Below, in pieces: positions 23,605-26,692 of a stretch of DNA of 26,692 nt. Source of the DNA: an uncultured Clostridia bacterium. GTDB taxonomy: Bacteria > Bacillota > Clostridia > Oscillospirales > Acutalibacteraceae. Numbering within the stretch: position 1 is the stretch's first letter; each line of letters opens with the position of its first letter. Location of the stretch: positions 1-26,692 of the forward strand of contig CAUBKG010000028.1 of NCBI GenBank assembly GCA_958436475.1, given 5' to 3'. Position numbers and translations under genes: made by a program. The notes under the pieces are model-generated. The model saw nothing but the letters and a program-made list of their open reading frames with translations, had not been told where the DNA came from and did no database searches.

Positions 23605-24831
23605 TCAGGCGGCCGGATCGTTTCCCGGCGTCTTTTTCACCTGCACTATCGTTTTGAGCACCTTGTCTTTGAGCAGAAAAACGGTCCCGATCACAAACAG
23701 GATTCCTGTGACGATCAGGATATACTCGATCCTCACGAAATCCGCCAGCGGCCCGAACAGCACCATGGCGAGAGGCATGACCGTTCCGGTGACGACGGAG
23801 ATCAGCGAAAACACCCTTCCCTGCTTATCGGGGTCCACATGCTCCTGGAACAGCGTGATGAAGGGGGTGTTGAACATCGGCATTGTGATGCCGGTCAGAC
23901 CCATCCACACGAGATACACGGCAAACGGGAAGGGAAACCCCATCAGGACGGAAAGCGCGCCGCAGCCGAGGCAGCCAAGCCCGATCGTTTGGATCCTGTT
24001 TGGAAAGCCGCCCCAGGAGGACATCAGCACCCCTCCCAGGATATTGCCGATGAAAAAGACCATTTCGTTCAGCGTCAGATACCACGGCTCCGCGCCGAAG
24101 GACCGCGTGACCATCAGCGGAGTCAGAATGGCGAGCGGCGCTATCAGGATGTTGGCCAATACCATATAACCGAGCATCCGGGATACCAGCCGGTGATTTT
24201 TCGTATAGCGCAGGCCTTCCCGGATGAAGCGAAAATATTCCACCTTGCCCTGCTCCTGTTTCTGACGGCTCACCTTCACAAACGAAAAAATTGAAATACC
24301 GATCACCGCCGTGATGACATCGATAAAGAAAATGTATTCCAGCTCCACGTTGGCCAGCAGCGCCCCGCTGACGGCCGGAGACAGGATCAGCATGACCGAC
24401 TGGATCGTTGTGTTGACGCCGTTCACCCGCATCAGATGCTCTTCCGGGGTGATCTCGGGGATGAACGAGGTCGTGGTGGGCGTTTGAATCCCGCTTCCCA
24501 GAGAGCGGATGGCCAAAACGGCAAACAGCAGCCACATCGAATCGAATGACAGCAGGAACAAAACGGCAATAATCAGGGTCGAAACGGCAATGGCGCCATC
24601 CGCCAGAATAATGAGCAGCTTTTTGCTGTATTTATCCGCCCATACGCCCGCAAACAGGGAAATGAGCACCTGCGGGATAAATCCGCACAGGGTCGCCAGG
24701 GTGGTCATAGCGCCGGACTGTGTCTCCAGGGTGATATACCAGATAATCGCATACTGGACCAGCGACGAACCGAAGAGCGAGACCGCCTGGCTTGTTAGAA
24801 ACAGGCCCGCTTTTTGCTTCCAGTTTTCCAT
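23605..24831 (-). CDS. MFS exporter, Mef-like (MFS_3 type)
   Basis: A 408-residue major facilitator with about twelve membrane helices. Motif A after helix 2 reads GVWADKYSKKLLII, and the N-terminal FLTSQAVSLFGSSLVQYAIIWYITL and the PTTTSFIPEITPEEHLMRVNG loop are typical of the proton-driven macrolide-efflux/enterobactin-exporter branch. The substrate is unknown; drug or siderophore export are the family roles. The start ATG 24831 has AAAGGAGG 8 nt upstream. A leader of about 100 nt holds a terminator-like hairpin and a 34-codon frame whose stop overlaps this ATG, suggesting attenuation or coupled translation. An HxlR relic lies downstream. Confidence 0.88.
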   Translation of the reverse strand: MENWKQKAGLFLTSQAVSLFGSSLVQYAIIWYITLETQSGAMTTLATLCGFIPQVLISLFAGVWADKYSKKLLIILADGAIAVSTLIIAVLFLLSFDSMWLLFAVLAIRSLGSGIQTPTTTSFIPEITPEEHLMRVNGVNTTIQSVMLILSPAVSGALLANVELEYIFFIDVITAVIGISIFSFVKVSRQKQEQGKVEYFRFIREGLRYTKNHRLVSRMLGYMVLANILIAPLAILTPLMVTRSFGAEPWYLTLNEMVFFIGNILGGVLMSSWGGFPNRIQTIGLGCLGCGALSVLMGFPFPFAVYLVWMGLTGITMPMFNTPFITLFQEHVDPDKQGRVFSLISVVTGTVMPLAMVLFGPLADFVRIEYILIVTGILFVIGTVFLLKDKVLKTIVQVKKTPGNDPAA

Positions 24832-24935
24832 CAGGAACGCCTCCTTTCATTGTGTGCATAAATGCAGTAAAAAATAAGGTGTATCCGCTGAATGTGCGGA
24901 TACTCCCCTCGTGAAAGCTCCAAAATACGCCCCAT
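24831..24935 (-). other. Possible 34-codon leader ORF of the MFS gene
   Basis: The frame from ATG 24935 begins MGRILELSRGEYPHIQRIH and ends RRRS; its TGA (24833-24831) overlaps the MFS ATG as TGATG. It spans the leader hairpin. The ribosome site is poor, and another overlapping frame is also open, so coding status is uncertain. A stronger AAAGGAG site further up (24990-24984) precedes ATG-TTG-TAA, a two-codon frame. Confidence 0.35.
24874..24903 (-). promoter_or_regulatory. Terminator-like hairpin in the MFS leader (possible attenuator)
   Basis: GTATCCGC (24903-24896 on the minus strand) pairs perfectly with GCGGATAC (24888-24881) around a 7-nt loop and is followed by ACCTTATTTTTTA before the ribosome site. 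This is the layout of an intrinsic terminator placed between promoter and gene. Confidence 0.5.
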
Positions 24936-25029
24936 GCCGGGATCCAAGTATCATATCTGTTTTTTACAACATATGGGGATTTACTCCTTTCGGTGTAGAA
25001 AAGAACCGCGGCGCGTGCTTGGCGCCTAT

Positions 25030-25080
25030 GGGGAAGAGTGCGGATTGGAACTCTCGTACCCCGAAAAGGATTGGCAGCAA
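25030..25080. other. Degenerate tRNA-3'-end-like sequence
   Basis: Read on the minus strand, a stretch containing CGAGAGTTCCAATCC and CTCTTCCCCATA resembles the T-arm and acceptor end of the tRNA-Tyr at 26606 (CGATGGTTCGAATCC and CTCTCCCACCA) with several changes. It directly precedes, on that strand's reverse order, repeat A of the terminator block. It could be a decayed tRNA end; the match is loose. Confidence 0.3.
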
Positions 25081-25154
25081 GCCGCCTGTTCTCATCGTGC
25101 CTCTCCATCACCAAAAAGCAATCACCCGCCGGGAGACGGCGAGCGCTTTTTTTT
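25081..25154 (-). repeat. Terminator-containing repeat, copy A
   Basis: Shares with 26528-26606 the order CCTGTTCTC, CTCCATCACC-A-tract, and the CCCGCCGGGAGACGGCGAGCGCTT hairpin block with T-run (described here by parts). The CGCC/GGCG stem with flanking A and T tracts is an intrinsic terminator in either direction. Copy A lies downstream of the barstar gene. Confidence 0.6.
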
Positions 25155-25220
25155 AGAAGGGGCGAACGGTTTAGATGCCGCACCGAGATGATAGGAAAGT
25201 ATATCTGAAGCCGGTTTCCC

Positions 25221-25514
25221 TTAACTGAGTATTTCTATTTCAATCTGCTCGCCGTATTTTGCACAGTGTTCCTGAAATTCTTTTAAAACCTCATTTATCA
25301 TTTCAACGCTTGATTTCAGCTCTCCTGATACGGTCTCTTCTCCATATATATTGATTCTATCTGCATCACACTCGGTTCGCAAAAGATCCCAAAATGCATC
25401 CCAGTTTTCCCCGTAAAAATCAGGAAAATCAAAAGCCTCTTTGATTCTTTGATGAATCTCCCCCAAGTATTTGCAACCGGTTAAGTCCAGTGTAACAATT
25501 TTTTCTTTTTCCAT
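25221..25514 (-). CDS. Barstar-family ribonuclease inhibitor
   Basis: A 97-residue protein of the barstar fold, the immunity partner of barnase-type ribonucleases. It shows the family pattern: N-terminal strand VTLDLTGCKYLGEIHQRIKEAF, then DFPDFYGENWDAFWDLL, the conserved helix in which barstar Asp35/Asp39 plug the barnase active site (here the Asn-Trp-Asp-Ala-Phe-Trp-Asp run), and a C-terminal strand. It starts 15 nt after the stop of the barnase-domain gene on the same strand, with AAAAGGAG about 7 nt upstream of ATG, so toxin and inhibitor form one transcript. It would protect the cell by binding the nuclease in the cytosol. AT-rich, like its partner. Confidence 0.93.
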   Translation of the reverse strand: MEKEKIVTLDLTGCKYLGEIHQRIKEAFDFPDFYGENWDAFWDLLRTECDADRINIYGEETVSGELKSSVEMINEVLKEFQEHCAKYGEQIEIEILS

Positions 25515-25529
25515 GGTGTACAGCTCCTT

Positions 25530-26126
25530 TTAAATGATCTCCAGAAATGATTCATAATGATCGTAGGTGACAAACAGTAACCCGTCGTTTGACCAAAGTA
25601 GACGGTGGCCATTTCGCCTTCCGCTGTAATAATTGATGTCCGCTTCATACCAAACCCGTCCGGGTTTTTCAGGTAAATGTCCGTTTCGATTCTGGTAAAT
25701 TCCCATAGTAACCATTTTTCCCGGCGCAAACTTAGCAGGCGATTTGCCTTTTCTCCACCCAAGTTCTCTAAGTTCATCTTCTGTAATGTAGTACTTCGGC
25801 AAACTCGCAACACACTTTATCCAGTAATCGGCGCCGTTTTGACCATCCTTCGTTCCATATCCGGCTTCTACCGCTTTCATCGGTTTTATATCACACCGGC
25901 AATTTGGATGAAGCGGCGGATCTATGTCGGGCATCTCATCCATCTGATAGATTTGACCGTGACGGGATCGACATTCCAAACAGGTTTTTACATCCAGAAC
26001 CGCAATCCAGTTCTTATAATTCCGGCTTTCCTGCGTAGGCGGCGAATAGAAATCCAGTAGGCCTTTTATCAAGGCATAGGGCATATCCGCTGAAACGACA
26101 TACCCACACATCTTTTTTACATACAT
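25530..26126 (-). CDS. MuF-like motif fused to barnase-type ribonuclease toxin
   Basis: A 198-residue two-part protein. Residues about 40-83 carry the signature of phage minor head (MuF/SPP1 gp7-like) proteins: TCLECRSRHGQIY, then DPPLHPNCRCDIKPM, with Cys49, Cys52, His73, Cys76 and Cys78 as likely metal ligands. Residues about 99-198 are a barnase domain: YWIKCVASLPKYYITEDEL, GWRKGKSP, APGK, then YEADINYYSGRRNGHRLLWS and YDHYESF. Counterparts of barnase Lys27, Glu73, Arg83, Arg87 and His102 are Lys128 (or Lys126), Glu161, Arg171, Arg175 and His190, so RNase activity is expected. The barstar gene follows at once. MuF-toxin fusions are a known phage-borne polymorphic toxin class, but here most of the MuF domain is absent. 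GGGAAG lies upstream of ATG 26126, so the short form has its own translation start. No signal peptide. Confidence 0.88.
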   Translation of the reverse strand: MYVKKMCGYVVSADMPYALIKGLLDFYSPPTQESRNYKNWIAVLDVKTCLECRSRHGQIYQMDEMPDIDPPLHPNCRCDIKPMKAVEAGYGTKDGQNGADYWIKCVASLPKYYITEDELRELGWRKGKSPAKFAPGKMVTMGIYQNRNGHLPEKPGRVWYEADINYYSGRRNGHRLLWSNDGLLFVTYDHYESFLEII

Positions 26127-26450
26127 TATAGCACTTCCCTTTTTCGTGATAAAGATAAAAGTCTTTTCACTAATAGGGGAAAATCGGATAAAAATTGCAC
26201 TGTTTTATGCAACTTTTAAAAAATATTCATAAATTGTTTACATTTAGACAAATATAAACCCATCATGGAAAAATAAAAAGCGGGGACTCCTACCTGAAAA
26301 ATCAGATGGAAGCTCCGCTTCATCTCGTATGAAACCTTTATTTTGCCATTTTATAAAATTGAATGCTATGGCAAATCAATTTGAACTTTGGGTTCAAAAA
26401 GCCCGCATAAATATTAAAAAATGGAGTAGACACTTTAGATGTCTACTCCA
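26127..26450. other. AT-rich gene-free stretch with several hairpins
   Basis: No protein gene. Structures: an imperfect AAGCGG...CCGCTT hairpin (about 26276-26322), TTTGCCAT/ATGGCAAA (26342-26386 region), TTTGAAC/GTTCAAA (26379-26398 region). It also holds the promoter area of the toxin gene; a TATAAT sits right at the toxin start codon but no well-spaced -35 was found. Confidence 0.4.
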
Positions 26451-26453
26451 TTT
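26417..26453. terminator. Terminator abutting the tRNA-3'-end duplicate
   Basis: AATGGAGTAGACA (26420-26432) pairs with TGTCTACTCCATT (26440-26452) and on the minus strand is followed by TTTT and AATATT. On that strand it directly follows the CCA end of the tRNA-like copy at 26451-26473, as an original tRNA terminator would. Confidence 0.7.
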
Positions 26454-26473
26454 GGTGGGAGAGGATGGATTCG
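26451..26473 (-). repeat. Duplicate of the tRNA-Tyr 3' end (att-like), copy 1
   Basis: 23 bp identical to 26604-26626, the T-arm/acceptor/CCA end of the intact tRNA-Tyr (ends CTCTCCCACCAAA on the minus strand). The remaining tRNA is absent. Such a partial copy is what tRNA-targeting integration, or decay of a tandem tRNA, leaves behind. Confidence 0.75.
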
Positions 26474-26485
26474 CAAGCCGCGGGC

Positions 26486-26513
26486 TAAAAAGCCTGCCAC
26501 CGGCAGCCTTTTT
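26486..26513. terminator. Bidirectional hairpin between the tRNA-end copies
   Basis: AAAAAGCCTGCC pairs with GGCAGCCTTTTT with one mismatch around ACC. A-tract and T-tract flank the stem on both sides. Confidence 0.7.
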
Positions 26514-26527
26514 ACGCGCTGCGGCGC

Positions 26528-26606
26528 GCCGCCCTGTTCTCTTCACATCCCTCCATCACCAAAAAAAAACAATCGCCCGCCGGGAGACGGCGAGCGCTTC
26601 TTTTTT
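26528..26606 (-). repeat. Terminator-containing repeat, copy B (tRNA-Tyr terminator)
   Basis: Second copy of the 25081-25154 block. On the minus strand its CGCTCGCC/GGCGGGCG hairpin with GATTGTTTTTTTTT follows the tRNA-Tyr CCA end by a few bases and serves as its terminator. Confidence 0.65.
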
Positions 26607-26690
26607 GGTGGGAGAGGATGGATTCGAACCATCGAAGCTAGAAGCAACAGATTTACAGTCTGCCCCCTTTGGCCACTCGGGAACTCTCCC
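26606..26690 (-). tRNA. tRNA-Tyr (anticodon GTA)
   Basis: A complete 85-nt class II tRNA on the minus strand: acceptor GGGAGAG/CTCTCCC, D-arm with GAGTGGCC, anticodon loop ACTGTAAATC with anticodon GTA (26656-26654), a long variable arm (GCTTCTAGCTTC), T-arm GATGGTTCGAATCCATC and encoded CCA. A terminator follows at 26528-26606. Its 3' end is duplicated at 26451-26473. Confidence 0.96.
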
Positions 26691-26692
26691 AT

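Noticed and set aside
25481..25813. 110-codon minus-strand frame across the toxin/barstar junction
   Set aside because: It is in another frame from the barnase domain, which has intact catalytic residues, and it crosses the toxin stop.

Overview
The window looks like chromosomal DNA of a GC-rich Gram-positive anaerobe, most likely a Clostridia/Oscillospiraceae (Ruminococcaceae)-type bacterium. Reasons: Shine-Dalgarno sites of the AGGAGG type throughout, a YtaF-type sporulation membrane protein, a YmfI-type EF-P modification reductase, DUF1846, YitT and BioY proteins typical of Firmicutes, and a Firmicute-style BirA operator. No rRNA, IS transposase or CRISPR array was seen. One complete tRNA (tRNA-Tyr) lies at the right edge.

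Layout. 1-993 (-) is the front of an AT-rich lipoprotein that runs off the left edge. 1167-1901 (+) is an SDR reductase converging on a five-gene, tightly overlapping housekeeping operon on the minus strand, tsaE-tsaB-rpiB-upp-GNAT (4642 down to 1964). bioY (4895-5446, +) is divergent from tsaE and has a BirA operator over its -35 box. A PMCA-type Ca2+ ATPase (5614-8322, -) and ytaF (8633-9217, +) follow. A degenerate LCP-like membrane protein and a small coiled-coil protein (9222-10619, -) precede a 1060-residue EndoQ-UvrD fusion (10792-13974, +). A structured gene-free stretch then leads to a patatin-like lipase (14345-15223, +) and a truncated cation/proton antiporter remnant (15301-15519, +). 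DUF1846, a membrane-anchored coiled-coil protein with a Cys/His C-terminal module, YitT and a PH-domain protein are all on the minus strand (15587-19927). The PH gene sits downstream of a ~300 bp inverted-repeat element. Next is a MerR-controlled redox operon (Fe-ADH, iron-sulfur-type flavoprotein, MerR; 22551 to 20387, -), then a P-loop kinase (22804-23418, +), an HxlR relic and an MFS exporter (24831-23605, -).

The right end is accessory. A MuF-like/barnase toxin gene and its barstar gene (26126 to 25221, -) lie in AT-rich DNA. They are bracketed by repeats that combine tRNA-3'-end-like and terminator sequence, next to the intact tRNA-Tyr (26606-26690, -).

Most notable observations: (i) the MuF-like motif fused to barnase, with barstar, beside duplicated tRNA-Tyr ends; (ii) the EndoQ-UvrD fusion carrying two sliding-clamp-binding motifs, one at the domain junction and one at the extreme C-terminus; (iii) a 19-bp sequence, ACCCTCGGTGTACAAGGGT, present twice exactly and once as a 16-bp core; (iv) a ~300 bp inverted-repeat element placed as a possible long structured 5' leader; (v) textbook BirA and MerR operator/promoter arrangements. 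All calls come from reading the sequence. No database search was possible.
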